Assembly: GCA_013339895.1 (NCBI GenBank)
Contig: JABACO010000002.1
Location: 6,902,686 to 6,966,685 of the forward strand
DNA length: 64,000 nucleotides
Reading direction: 5' to 3'
DNA from: Ephydatia muelleri
Taxonomy: Eukaryota > Porifera > Demospongiae > Spongillida > Spongillidae
The position numbers and the translations under genes were made by a program. Positions 1 to 12,400 of the stretch are shown piece by piece. The notes under the pieces are model-generated. The model was not told where the DNA came from and did not search any database. It was given only the letters and a program-made list of their open reading frames with translations. How positions within the stretch are numbered: the stretch's first letter is position 1; each line of letters begins with the position of its first letter.

Positions 1-121
1 CCAGTTCTATATAGGATATGAAGTTATTGCAGAAGTTATTTTACAGCATGCAGTATAAATAGTACCTGCACGAAATTTATTTGGTGTTCCTGTTAATCGA
101 TACTTTGGCTAGTGAAGTTAA

Positions 122-850
122 ATGCCTTCGCGTAATTGAAAGAAGAGATCTAAGCAACGAGCGGAATACCTTCAAAAGCAAGACGATATTTTATCACAAG
201 AAAACAAGGCTAAAGCCCGATCGAGCGCGCTACTAGGCCGATCCCGAAAAGAAGGCCTCTGTATGCGACAGCTACAAGGCCGATCCCGAAAAGAAGAAGG
301 CCTCTGTACGCGACAGCTACAAGGCCGATCCCGAAAAGAAGAAGGCCTCTGTACGCGACAGCTTCCCGAAAAGAAGAAGGCCTCTGTACGCGACAGCTAC
401 AAGGCCGATCCCGAAAAGAAGAAGGCCTCTGTACGCGACAGCTACAAGGCCGATCCCGAAAAGAAGAAGGCCTCTGTACGCGACAGCTACAACGCAGATA
501 TTGAATCTAAGCAATCTGCTAATCGGCAGCGGTATCAAGAGGACCTCGAGGAGAACCGTGCTGCTAAAAGGCAGCGATATCAAGAGGACGTCGAGGAGAA
601 CCGCGCTGCTAAAAGGCAGCGATATCAAGAGGACGTCGAGGAGAACCGCGCTGCTAAAAGGCAGAAATACGAGGACAATTCAGCTGCCATTAAGGCATCT
701 GAAAGGAATCGGTATTGGAATGACCCCGCTGTCCGATTGGCTAAACGTGCTGCCGAGAGGAAGCGGTATCGCAGGGGTCACAGAACTACACTATACCACC
801 CAAAGGTATGTCATGGCATGTTGTATTGCACTAGCATTAAAAAGCTATAG
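122..850 (+). pseudogene. Broken ORF of 15-residue charged repeats (mobile-element-associated type)
   Basis: An ATG at 122 opens a reading frame interrupted by TGA at 137-139. From 263 the frame stays open to the TAG at 848-850. Between about 270 and 690 the DNA is a tandem array of 45-bp units. The first units read YKADPEKKKASVRDS; the later ones drift to RQRYQEDVEENRAAK. The first units are read out of register, and a partial unit near 360 (CTTCCCGAAAAG) restores the repeat frame, so the array has lost and regained frame. The product would be very basic/acidic and probably helical. From general knowledge, such repeats occur in uncharacterised sponge and coral proteins, some linked to Helitron/helicase elements; that link is recall, not shown here. 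No other domain is visible. The premature stop and frame shifts argue for a relic, though an internal start at 263 is possible. Confidence 0.5.
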
Positions 851-1039
851 GAAGATGTGCATGCAACATGTGTACAGCACGCATGTAAGGGATCTGCACA
901 AAACCATTCACTTCGCATGTCATGGTGACCCAACTGTTGTCCTTTCTCCTGTCTATTGAATTTGGGGTGTCATCCTTAATCTGATCTACACAAACCTGCA
1001 ACTGTGTATGAATTTAATTGCATTTGCTAGGGTTGAGCA

Positions 1040-1468
1040 CTGAAAATTACTGCAACCATATCCTTCTCTACTCCTTGTATGAACCCAAATCTCATGCACT
1101 AATGGAGTATAATGGTGGTCTTGAAAAAGCTATTCGTAGGGATAGTGAGCTTCTACATGTAAGTGAAGTAAATGATGCCTTTCGTTAAGTCTCATCCATT
1201 GCAAGCTCAAAAGGTTGTAAAAGCAGGGTCATTGCTAAAAACTATCCGGGAAGTTAATGCATTGAAATTAGATATTTTAGTTGGGCATTGGTATCGTACT
1301 GCTGGCTCTGAACCTTACTTTTTTATTAATTCGTACACTTGCACAAAGCAACTTGGGGCCATTCCAGTAGACCTGAATGGTAGGTGTGTAGTGACAGAGG
1401 AGATAGGGGACAGAGATAAGGATACCATGCACCCCTTGAAATGGAAATGTACAAATGAGTGTCGGTAA
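1040..1468 (+). other. Coding-like stretch, unknown product, interrupted
   Basis: An open frame from ATG 1172 to the stop at 1468 encodes 98 residues with ordinary amino-acid composition and no low complexity (contains LKLDILVGHWYR and EPYFFINSY). Just upstream, roughly 1040-1185, a second frame without stops continues in the same direction and ends at TAA near 1186. The two may be parts of one gene separated by a frameshift or short intron. I do not recognise the family. Proximity to the repeat ORF at 122-850 suggests both could belong to one decayed mobile element, but nothing in the sequence proves it. The intervals 851-1040 and 1469-1677 hold nothing I can name. Confidence 0.25.
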
Positions 1469-1676
1469 GCTCACTAGTGAAGAAGTAGCATTAGTGTTGA
1501 GGACAAAGTCACTGTTCCAAATGTCCATTTATCATTTGAGGGGAGGTCTTTCCCATGTAAACATTGTTAACACCTTTTAATTTGGAGCATCAACGACCTT
1601 TGGGGGCTCATGAGTTTATGCAGACCAATCAGGTGAATAGAAAAAATTGGACCAATAGAATTTTAGCACAGCTGGC

Positions 1677-1677
<1 letters not shown>

Positions 1678-1710
<33 letters not shown>

Positions 1711-1732
1711 TGCACACACACATGCACACACA
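1678..1732. repeat. (AC)n microsatellite
   Basis: An uninterrupted AC run followed by ACGCATGC/ACATGC-punctuated AC repeats. Open frames across it are repeat artefacts. Confidence 0.95.
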
Positions 1733-1797
1733 ACCACTCCCCCTTATCTGTGAAGTCATAGACCAATTGGTGATGTTAACAACTAAATCCTTGCACT

Positions 1798-2100
1798 TTG
1801 TTTCTATACTCTCTGTCAGATGCAGAGCTGCCCCCCTACTGTCCACCGCCAGCAGCAGCAGAGCTGCCCTCACCGCCACCAGCAGCAGCAACACAGCTGC
1901 CCCCACTGCCAACAGCAGAAGCAGCAGTTGCAGCACTGCCCCCCGCTGCTGCCAGCAGAAGCACCAGGAGCACCGCTACTTGCACCAGCCCCACCACCGG
2001 CACCAGTATTGGCACCAGTGCCCCCACCACCACTTTGCCTGCTGCCACCCTGGCCGCTGCCACCACCACCCGCATGGCTCTCATGGCCTGAACCAGGCTG
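1798..2100 (+). other. GC-rich CAG/CCN triplet-rich stretch, possible exon
   Basis: A sharp switch from AT-rich DNA to dense CAGCAG, GCTGCC and CACCAC triplets begins right after a good splice-acceptor-like sequence (CTCTCTGTCAG, ending at 1819). All three forward frames are open for 80 or more codons, giving Gln/His-rich, Ala/Pro-rich or Ser/Arg-rich peptides, so the coding frame cannot be chosen. It could be a low-complexity exon or simply imperfect triplet repeats. A start ATG lies at 1820. Confidence 0.25.
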
Positions 2101-2308
2101 CCGAGGTCAGAGACGAGGCTGGGGGAGAGGAAGAGGACAAGCCAGGGGAACCGTACAGTACATTAAAAACTCATATACTTATGACTTCAATTATTAAAAT
2201 TTTTAACCTCCCTCCCTTCGAAAATTAAAATGAATTTGTGAAAACATATAAAGACGCGCTACTATGACAGAGGAAAAAATTGATGAAACAAGTAAATAAA
2301 AACATTCT

Positions 2309-2554
2309 CTAACGAGAAAGTTGTTGGTATATAGGATTGACCAATGGTGGTGTAAAAAGCACGGAAGCAAGAGTGACAGAAATTTGACTGGAAAATTGAA
2401 ATAGGCCTATATTTAGCACACAAACGTTATAACAGTACATGCCTGGGCTAAATATAGGCCTATTTCAATTTTCCAGTCAAATTTCTGTCACTCTTGTTTC
2501 CGTGCTTTTTACACCACCATTGGTCAATCCTATATACTAACAACTTTCTCGTTA
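2309..2554. mobile_element. Hairpin MITE-like palindrome, 246 bp
   Basis: Left arm 2309-2417 and right arm 2447-2554 are near-perfect reverse complements (about 108 bp each) around a 29-bp loop. The ends read CTAACGAGAAAG and CTTTCTCGTTAG. There is no coding capacity. I could not find a convincing target-site duplication. The structure fits a foldback MITE of unknown superfamily. Confidence 0.8.
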
Positions 2555-3174
2555 GGCCTTTCACTTTGGCTCTTGGATGTGATTCCACAGGCCAAATCCA
2601 ACAAGATGTTACAACCATCTGCACCTGATGTCTCAACAGCAATGGGGTAGAAAGAATGTGTTTTTCTCAACATCTTTTGTACTTGGCCTACTGCTAAAAG
2701 CTACAACAGCCCCTGCTTCAGATGTTGCCTGTACAACACTTCAGATTACAAATGTGCCAGAGCAGGTGACACACTTTAGGCTCTAAATTGGTGTGAAGGA
2801 CACATTTCAATAAGACTATATTTACATCACATGATATCAAAGTAGAGTTCAGATCTCTCCCTCCTCCCCATCCTCCATCCGCACCACCACACATGCACAT
2901 ATGTCCCAAGTCAGACACAATCATTCATGGAAGACATTGATGTGTCAACAACAGTGATGTCCTTGAGTATGTGCACTTGGTCACCATAGAGATCTGGTGC
3001 TACTTGCTATTAGCTCCACCCCTCTCATCTGTGCCCCACCCCATTTGCTTCTCTCACATGTAATCAATAGATGACATCATTCTATGCATTGTTACATACA
3101 AACTACTTACTACAGTCAACTAAATTGCAATTCTACCCACCAGCTCCTTTGGTACTGTAAGTCCATTATACTTG

Positions 3175-3476
3175 CTAGGCAGTCACCAGCTTTTTCACTC
3201 TTGTATTAGACATCATAGCATCCATCAGATGCTGCACACCATCATCTGACATCTCTTCACATCCCCACACCCACAGCGCCTCCAATGTTGGGTGGTCTTT
3301 GAGAACATCCGCTAGACCTTTGGCTCCTTGGTCTCCAAACGGATTGCCATTAAGGACCAGTATCTTCAGTCTGCACCACTTTAGTCCACCACAGAGCTCA
3401 CATATGGCTTCATCCTTTAGACCACACTCCTGCAGCCACAGCACAGACAGTGTTGTGTTGTGCTTGAGTGCATGTG
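3175..3476 (-). CDS. Terminal LRR exon of the left-arm NLR gene
   Basis: On the minus strand a splice acceptor (CTTATCTGTGCAG, in the DNA just above 3476) precedes an open frame ending at TAG (3175-3177). The exon enters in phase 1, matching every other exon in this gene. The peptide carries about three ribonuclease-inhibitor-type leucine-rich repeats: [26 protein letters not shown] and [16 protein letters not shown], ending KKLVTA-stop. The repeats alternate beta-strand (LxxLxLxx[N/C]) and helix segments as in NLR ectodomains. It is the only LRR exon here with a stop, so I take it as the 3' end of the gene whose other exons lie at 6,792-27,242. It could instead end a separate neighbouring NLR, because paralogues of such genes are usually clustered. 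The DNA from 2,560 to 3,170 and 3,500 to 4,290 shows nothing else recognisable. Confidence 0.7.
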
Positions 3477-6400
3477 CTGCACAGATAAGTATTACCAATA
3501 ATACTAACATTGCATACATACACAATGTGCACAACAAAACAGGATGATAAAAAGTGACATTACAAGTCACACATCGGTGTTAATGGATGGTGTGGATGCT
3601 TCATATGTATATGTGATATATGGATGGAGAGACAATATATGTGCACATCCTCATATTGTAATGCACTAAATGTACATTATGTGTGCTCATGTTTATTCAT
3701 GAGCACACATGTACACACACATGTGCTGCTTACACACAGAAGGTTTAAATATTGCTTCTTAGTATCTAAATAAAGTGAAACTGGAAATAGACAGCACAAG
3801 TGTTCTGTATGCAGGGTAACTAAATATGTGAATACACAGGAAGGGTTTGTGTAAATAACTCATATAATGCTTGAATATTAGGAACTTGAGCATTCCATAT
3901 CAGGTGTTACTTGCTTTTGTTTTTTACCTCACAGGAGATGGGAGGTGTAAGCTTCAGACAACATTTGATCTTTGACAACAAATTTCAAACTCCACTTTTG
4001 TATATGTACATGTAGAAGTCCGGTAAGCCTGGTCCAAATGTGCATAGTTTAGGACCCAAATCTGTCCATGAGTGCAATGACCATCCATCCTGTCGTGTTT
4101 TTAGGGAAACAGGATCTCAAACGAATAGAATGGATGGCAACTATAACACTCAACCAAATAAACTCACAAGACAAAAACTACCACAAAAGCTGAACATGAG
4201 GCTAATTCTAATTAACACACTCCCTGTGTATGTGTGTTTGCCTAATGTGGTGCTGTTCACCACAACACGTCCCTGTCAGCCTTGATGTTCCTCTTCAGGC
4301 GCAAACCTCCGGCTTCCTAGAAATGGGTCGCCTGGATGACCTCCGAGGATTGTGGGTGCTGTACTCATTCCCTGTGGGTAGACGTGGGTTTTGAGCCTTC
4401 TTAACAGGTGGCGGCACCGGAACTGGCATTTGAGCCATTGCTGGAGTAGGTGCACCATCTGCCAACAGGGTTGCCTCCTGCAAAGACACCACTGGCTCCA
4501 TTGTTTGAATTTGGACGGCCTGGGTCTGTATCCTCCTGGTCCACATAGCGAGGACACAGCTGCTCAACATGGCGACGCCAAGTGCCTCCTCGGGGAACAA
4601 CCCGTACGTTGACACTGCGATTGCCAAACATTGTCGTGACTACAGCCGGTACCCATCTGGGATCCTTCTCTCGCCTGGGGCCATAATAAAGGGCATAACA
4701 TGGTGAGCCTACATTGTAGGTGACTACCACTTTATTGGGAAGCTCACATTCCTGAGATGTAGTAGCTGCTTGGGCCTGCTTTCCCGTGCAATATGCACTG
4801 GGGAAGGGAGTACAACATCAATCTTGGTCCTGATCTGCCGACCAGTGGTGTTCGGCGGTATTGCATCAGGAACTCCTGAAGGGCTGCTCGTGGAGGTAGT
4901 GAGGACTTCAAAAGAGCCTGTTTGAAGGTCTGCAGCAGACGTTCGGCTGCCCCGTTGGTGGCAGGATGATATCATTGGTGCACCAGTGAGGTAGGTGATT
5001 TCCCTCTCTCGACACCATGACTGAAACTCCTCTGAACAGAATGTGGTGGCATTATCAGATACAATAGTGTGTGGATAACCAAATGAGCAAATCTTGTTCT
5101 AGCAGCTCTGTTGTGGATTTGGTGGAGGTTGAAGTAGTCGGATGGATGCTGGGATACTTGGAGTATGCATCAATGAGGACCAGCCAGTTACACCCCAGGA
5201 AGATGATTGCATGGTCCACATGCACTCCGCTCCATGGCTTCTCTGGTAGCATCCAAGGATGGTTGGCCAGCTTGGGTGGTTTGTTCTGATGTTCTGCACT
5301 GGCAGTGCATCAATGGCAGAGGTCCATGATGTCAGCATCTATTCTTGGCAGGTACACTGCCGTGCGTGCCAGCTGCTTCATCCGCTGAATCCCAAAATGC
5401 CCCAAATGAAGGAGCTGCAGAACCTGGGGCCTCAGGATGGAGGGAATGATGACTCTGGACCCCTACAGAAGACACCTGTGGGCTATGGAGAGCGATCTTA
5501 CCACCTTCCTAAAATCCTCTATTGAACTGTCCTTAGGTGGCTAGCCTTCTCGTGTGAAACGCATTACATTGGCAATAACTGGATCCTTGGCCGACTCCTT
5601 AGCCATAGTTCCAGGGTCTGTGGGGTCTTGCTGAAGACTGACCGTCTTGATTGTGCAGACTGTATCCACATCTGCAACGTCTTCGTCCTCATCAAAGCTG
5701 ATGTCTGGTCCCACTGGAAGGTGGCTAAGAACATCTGCATTACCATGGTCGCCTGTTCTCCTATACTCAATGGTATATTGCTACTGGTACCATGGAGCTC
5801 ACATGTAGATAGGTTGATTCGTAAAACTGTGCTGGCTCCTAGCTCTAAAGTGAACATGATTAAGTGCAGGACTACTTCTAGCCAGAACACCATCTTCGAG
5901 GTACCATGCGTTGAACAAAAGCAACGATCGATCTAAAATCCACAAGCATTTCATTAAATATTATTTTCTCAACTATAAATAGTTAGCTAGCCTTTTCAAT
6001 AGAGTGACTTAATGGTATCTCAATATAGTGACATACACTGCAAAAAACAGATTTGCAGGTCACAAGAAATCAATAATAGGGCACTAGTATTTTGAAAAAT
6101 GAGTGCCCTATTATCGATTTCTAGTGACATGCATCAATTTTTGCATACACACATGCATACATACATACATATAGTACATATATTAGTTTACACACACACA
6201 TACATGTACATACACACAGCTCAATTTTGTCAGTGACTAAAGTGTGCAAAATGGAGTTGCATTTTTGAACAATACAGATGTGTGCATGTGCACCCCATGC
6301 CTCTGTTCAATAAACATACAGTACATTTGGATGTGATTGTTTTCTACTCAACTCTTCAAGAAAATTCATTCCCTTATTCGTAGATTATAAAGAGCACCTA

Positions 6401-9400
6401 CTATACATACATGCATCCTACATATATAGTATTCAGTGTGTAATGATAGCAAACTCTATATTAGATACTAAATTCATTTATTGACAAATATTTCAATTAA
6501 ATATGATAAATGTACTTTGCAATAACCATTATCAAATTTGTGCATGCTAGCTTCATGTCAAATTCACAACATTGTAATTCATATTTTCATGTAATTATAT
6601 TCTACTCAGCCATAAACAGAGTTTAATATAAATTAGCAGCTTTGGTTTAGAGTTCAGTTTCATTATGCACACTGTACAGATACACACTAAAACACACACA
6701 TGTGTTTTCAATAAAATAACATTACACTAAAATAGCGACATGATGTAATGCTCTTTCATATGGACATAAAAAACATTGATGTCATTCTTACCAAGGCATG
6801 ATGCTCTCTTGTTATCAATGATATTCTCCGAAAGGTCGAGGGTTTCCAACTTGGTATTGACTTCAACACCTTTCATCACTACTTCTAATCCCTCTGGTTC
6901 TAGTCCACATTCCCTAAGGTACAGTTCCTTAAGAGTAGTATTTCCCTTCAACATCATACCTGTGTGAAGAGAGACACAAACACTCTGACATGACATGTGT
7001 ACGAAGTAATGTCACAATGCTGAGAATGAAAGTGATGATTAGACCATGACACACATGAGGGTCAGGTATTGAATCAATGTGTGCTAGGTGAAGGTGTGTG
7101 TCTAACAATGGCTATGGTCCTTGTGTGTAGGTGTGTAGGTGTCCTTGCACCCAAGTGCTGTGAGTCACCTTGCAAATAATACCCAATCTTTTTAGTTCTC
7201 GCTCAACTGACACATGTACACACCCACAATCCCTTGCCACTCCACACATGTACACACCCACAATCCCTTTCCACTCCACACATGTACACACCCACAATCT
7301 CTTTCCACTCCACACATGTACACACCCACAATCCCTTGCCACTCCACACATGTACACACCCACAATCTCTTTCCACTCCACACATGTACACACCCACAAT
7401 TCCATGACACTCCACACATGTACACACCCACAATCCCTTGCCACTCCACACATGTACACACCCACAAGGCATGATGCTCATCGAATGATGTCATCCTTAC
7501 CAAGGCATGATGCTCTCTTGTTATCAATGATATTCCTCGACAGGCTCAGTTTTTCCAACTTGGTATTGACTTCAACACCTTTCATCACTTCTTCTAATCC
7601 CTCTGGTTCTAGTCCACATTCCCTAAGGTCCAGTCTCTTAAGAGTAGTATTTCCCTTCAACATCATACCTGTGTGAAGAGAGACAAACACTCTGACATGA
7701 CATGTGTACAAAGTAATGTCACAATGCTGAGAATGAAAGTGATGATTGGACCATGACACACACATGAGGGTCAGGTATTGAATCAATGTGTGCTCGGTGA
7801 AGGTGTGTGTCTAACATAGCTATAGTCCTTGTGTGTAGGTGTGTACTATTGTTAAAGATTATAAGTAAACTGAGTTATATCAGAGTGATGAATCCTGGAA
7901 AGAAGAGGTACATTGTATGTGCATTTTTACAGTGTAATACTATATTTAGCATAGTGCATTGATTTACAGTGAAGGGATTTATACAACACCTACCAAGCAT
8001 AAGAGGTGATATACATGGTGTGAGAATACATTGTGATGTTCTGTTTCACTATTGCTTTGTTGACAGAGTTTTAAGACTGAATATTGTATCTAGTAAAGCT
8101 GTAGTTGAGCAATGGAAAAATGAAGCACAAGAACTCTTGCTAAACCTTGGCAGTTTTTTTAACACTAACCATCTATCCTACACATCATCAATGCCTGAGT
8201 AGAACGCAGAACACATACACTGTTCAGTGTGTAATAATTGCAAACTCTTTGTTAGATACTGAAATGTTTCAAGAAACATTTAAAAATATAACTAATGTCT
8301 GTACAATAACTATTATCAAATAGTGTTGTTATGAACCCACTTCGCCACAGCTAAGCTTGCACACACTAACAATGAAGACCGATATTGATATTTTAAGAAT
8401 ACACACTCACTGCATGTACTCCATGTAACATCAACATCCACTGCAAATCTACACAACTCTTTCCTTTCTGAATGTTATTTTAAGAGTTCCTTTTATATGC
8501 TTTAGCCCTTACATGAATGGCGTGGATCCAGCGTATACCAAAGGGTTCACTGTCACCTTTTTACAGGTCTGCCACCCTTTCATCAGTCCGCCCTCGGGAT
8601 TCCTACCCTTTTATGGGTCTGCCCTCCTTAGACTCCATTTATCTCAGGGTCAACCTTGATCCATGACTCCACCACCCTTCATGTCCAACACCCAACTTTC
8701 CTGTGCGATACTACACTGTGAACTGAAATGGCTGCAGTGCCAGACTCCACCGCATTAGTCCATTGTTGCTGTCCTTGAGGCAATCCAACCATTCTAGTGA
8801 CCTGAATGGTCTCGTACACTTTGAACACTTGTACTGCTCGCTAACTGTATCACCAGGCACTCCTCTTCCACGACTGAGTATTTCTCTTCTCTTGGCAACA
8901 GATTCCAGCTGAAATATGCCACTGGATGGTCCTCCCCCTCATACATTTGACTCGACAGCTCCTACTCCTCGATCTGAAGCATCTGTCTGCAATACAAAGG
9001 GTCTCTCAAAATCTGGGCATTTCAGCACTGGTTACCCACACAGCAACGATTTCCACACTCTGCATTCCACTGGTCCTCCTTAGCTGCTGTCTTCCTGGTG
9101 AGATCTGACAATGGCACTGCTGTCTCCGCAAAATTTGATATGAACCTCCGGTAATAGCCAGACAAGCTGAGAAATTCCCTCACTGCCATTTTTGTCCTTG
9201 TAATCGGGAAACCCTTCAGTGCCTCTAGTTGAGTTTTCTGGTCTCACAGTTCCATTCCCCACCATATGACCAAGATATATGCATTGCTCCATCCCGGTCG
9301 ATTCCAACCATCTTTCCTACTTTCATCTCCCCATTCTCCTTGTTCCTCTCCCACTACGGAATCTCCTCTTCGCCTTCCTCATTCAATTCTTCTGTCCACA

Positions 9401-12400
9401 GGCACACCGTTGTTGGCATATTCCAATCATTCAGCATGTTCACATGGAATATCCTCTTCTTCCTCTTGTCATGCATGTTGACCTCATAGGTGACTGGAGT
9501 AACCTTTTTGGTTATTCCATACGAGACCCTACCAACTCACCATCAACTTGCTAGTACTGGTTGGTAGTAATATCAGCACCTGGTCCCCATCTTTAAGGGT
9601 AAGGCATAAGGGTGCGTATCCCTTCTCCTCCTTCGCACACTTCTGGCATATCGCACAGCACTTGCACCACTCTGCCACATCACGATAAACTGACAGCCAG
9701 TAGAACCGCTGCTGCACTCACTGCACTGTCTGTTTCTTCACCATGTGCCCAGCCAACGGGATTTCAATCGACAGGCCCCTCCTCCTTCCACGAGTGGTTG
9801 CCAATGTTGATATACATTGAACACCTTCTCCCCCTCTGTTGGGAGGAGTCTGCAACCGCTCCTCTGGTGTCTTCAAGCCCTCAGCTTCGTCTTGCACCGC
9901 CACCTTGTCCAACCTACTCTTGGGTTGCACTCCGTTATCAAATGCAACCTCACTATCCAACTGTTCCACCACAGGCTTGACGCTTGCACCACTCTGCTTC
10001 TTTATGTTCAGTACGCGTATCTTCTCGTCTCTTCTTCGTCTGAGCTCTCGTAGTTGCTGTCATCGCCCAACTCTTCATGGGACCTAGCACTGTCGGACCG
10101 ATCTTTACCAGCTCCGGCACTAACATCACTGACATTGGGAGCTATTTAACGGCTGCTGCTCCAACCAGTAGCAACCTCCGTCCACAATGACCTCGACTCT
10201 GGCTAACAGATGGGATACTGTATCTCATGTACACACTCCACCATCACATTCCTTCCCAACAGTCACTTCTTGGGCACCAGACACCAGCGTTCTCCCCGCT
10301 CATGTGTCCAACACAATATCTGAGACATCTCACCGGAACCACAGGCCCGGCGGAAGGCTATAGAAACTGGTTGGGCTGATTAATATTCAATAGGTTAATT
10401 AATATTAATCGTTACTGATTATTAATATCTACGCATAAATCAATTAACTTAGTGATTTCGTAAGCAGTATCAAGACATGATTTCATAACTTTTGAACCTT
10501 TGATAGCATCCGAAACAGCGAGGTTCAATGCATGGCCATAGCAGTGAGTGTATACGGCTCTTGGTTCCTCCTTGCATAGCTGAGTAGCTACTCCATTTCA
10601 GATACCACTCATATTGCTTGCCCCGTCGTAACACTGCCCTCGTGCCTTAGACAGTGATAAATTCAATCGAATCAAGGTGTCCTTTACGACAGAAACAATA
10701 CTGTCCGAAGTAATGGACTCCACTTCGTATAGACCAATAAATCCCTCGTGTACTTCAAAGTTAGAATCATCCATCCATCGTAAAACGAGAGTAACTTGCT
10801 CTTTGTTGGTTATATCGGTCGTTTCATCCGCCATAATGGTGTAAAATGGGGACTTATGGAGGCAAAGGCCTATATCTTTAAGCACCTTCAATGCCATGAT
10901 TTTAAGCATTTCATTCTGAGCCTCGTGGCATAAATACTTGTCTCTTCCTTTTACTTGCAATTTTATATCACTTTCTCCACATAACTTCAAAAGCTGCACG
11001 AAATTACTATCATTCTCATCGGCATCACTCCTTATTGCACAACACTGCCTGGACAAAAAACGAAGGGCAGAAAAAACCTTCAACAAGCACTGGCGATTCT
11101 GAAGCTTTTCTTGAGCATGAAGAGTGGAGAGAGTTTCGCCGATGTCTTTTGTAGTGGACGGTAGAGTATACAATTTCTCTACCGACTGTGCATGGCAATC
11201 GCTTAATTGATTCGTGTTTACGAAACGCATCAGTAGCTGTCTTCCAGTTATTGTACCCTCTAGTCAGAAAGGCTTCCTCGTTGAACTCATTTTGAAATCT
11301 CTGACAGCCTTAACGCAAGTATGACAGAATACCTTGTCGCTGTAATGTAACCATTTCCACTTCGAAAACCAGATCGGCTGGAAGCTACGGTGCTGTTTTC
11401 CTATCTCCCTTCGCGGGAATTTAAAACCTGCGGGTTGAGGTGGGTGTCTGATACAACGAGTAATTTAGCTTCGAATGTAGCCATTGAATACGTACCAGCT
11501 GCTGCGCAATGAACGATAATTTTAAAAACTATTAATGTATATAACATTAATATTAATAGTTATAAATGGCGTCGACAGCCAAATCTGGTAGGGCTATAGC
11601 CCACCCAGCCCACCCGGTTCCGCCGGCCCTGAACCAAACGTATCTCCATTTTCTGTCTTTTGGAACTTTCCACAATTCCTGAAGCGTCCTCCATAGTAAC
11701 ACCTCAGACCCCTACCAGCCTCCTTACAGGTGTGGACTTTCTCACTAGGTCTCAACTTTTGACAACCTGCCTCTGCTTCACCGGGCCGCCTTTCTTATGT
11801 CGAGCCTGTTCGTACGTATCCAGCATCTCACCCGCCTTCACGCACCTTTGTCTTCCGCTCCAACAACCACAGCTGCTTCTCTGGTGTGAGACAATTCAGC
11901 AGTTACTCCATGCCGAACACTTGCTGAATGTCATCCTCTGTTCATTGTATACGCACGCAGCCACTTTGACAGTAGATCCAGCAAACGTACGCTAACTCCC
12001 AATGGGTCTCACGCACCTTCCGAGCTCCATTCCGGTACGCCTCCTCATTCAAACCATAGCGCGTCAGGATCGATCGCACCTTTGATGGCATCATAGTTTG
12101 CCGAGTCCGTCCGTGATCGGTAATGCTAAAAACGCCAGCTGCGCCCTTCCACTCAGGCCATAGACTTCGCACGATCTTGTGTGCCACCATTATTCGTTCA
12201 AACGTCCCTAAGTACGCTTCAATGTCTTCGCTATCCCTCAGAGCGACAAATTTGATACCCACTTCGCAGTAGGAGTCTTCGCTCCTACCGCGATGATGGA
12301 TCGCGCGTCCCACCATATTTGCTACTTGCTCCATTTGGTTCCTCATCGCCTCCCTCTCCTCTCTGCGACTTCTTCGTTCCTCCTCAAACCTTCATGCCAT

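Larger units (their letters stand above)
8640..12350 (-). mobile_element. Decayed Ty3/Gypsy element with integrase upstream of RT; nested hAT inside
   Basis: On the minus strand, gag lies at 12346-11942 ([24 protein letters not shown] block, then [14 protein letters not shown]), interrupted by the hAT element (11631-10342). A protease-like end and linker occupy about 10300-9720. The integrase HHCC zinc finger is at 9717-9560 ([20 protein letters not shown]) and the integrase C-terminal part at about 9560-9300 (FHVNMLNDW). The RT end follows at 9307-9080 ([17 protein letters not shown]) and RNase H at about 9080-8650 ([23 protein letters not shown]). Integrase therefore precedes RT, the order known for Gmr1-type Ty3/Gypsy elements. 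Frameshifts and stops are frequent and the integrase core and early RT are missing. An LTR may start near 8328, but the pair was not established; 12560-12780 is a leader-like segment shared with 5860-6050. Confidence 0.7.

Noticed and set aside
4040..4285. 81-codon plus-strand frame
   Set aside because: No domain, next to the Gypsy tail on the other strand; looks like chance.
7208..7466. CRISPR-like regular repeat
   Set aside because: Units are adjacent with no unique spacers, and the genome is eukaryotic.
7112..7527. Apparent repeat proteins around the LRR exon
   Set aside because: The 34-bp minisatellite in an intron; no start, no conservation of one frame.
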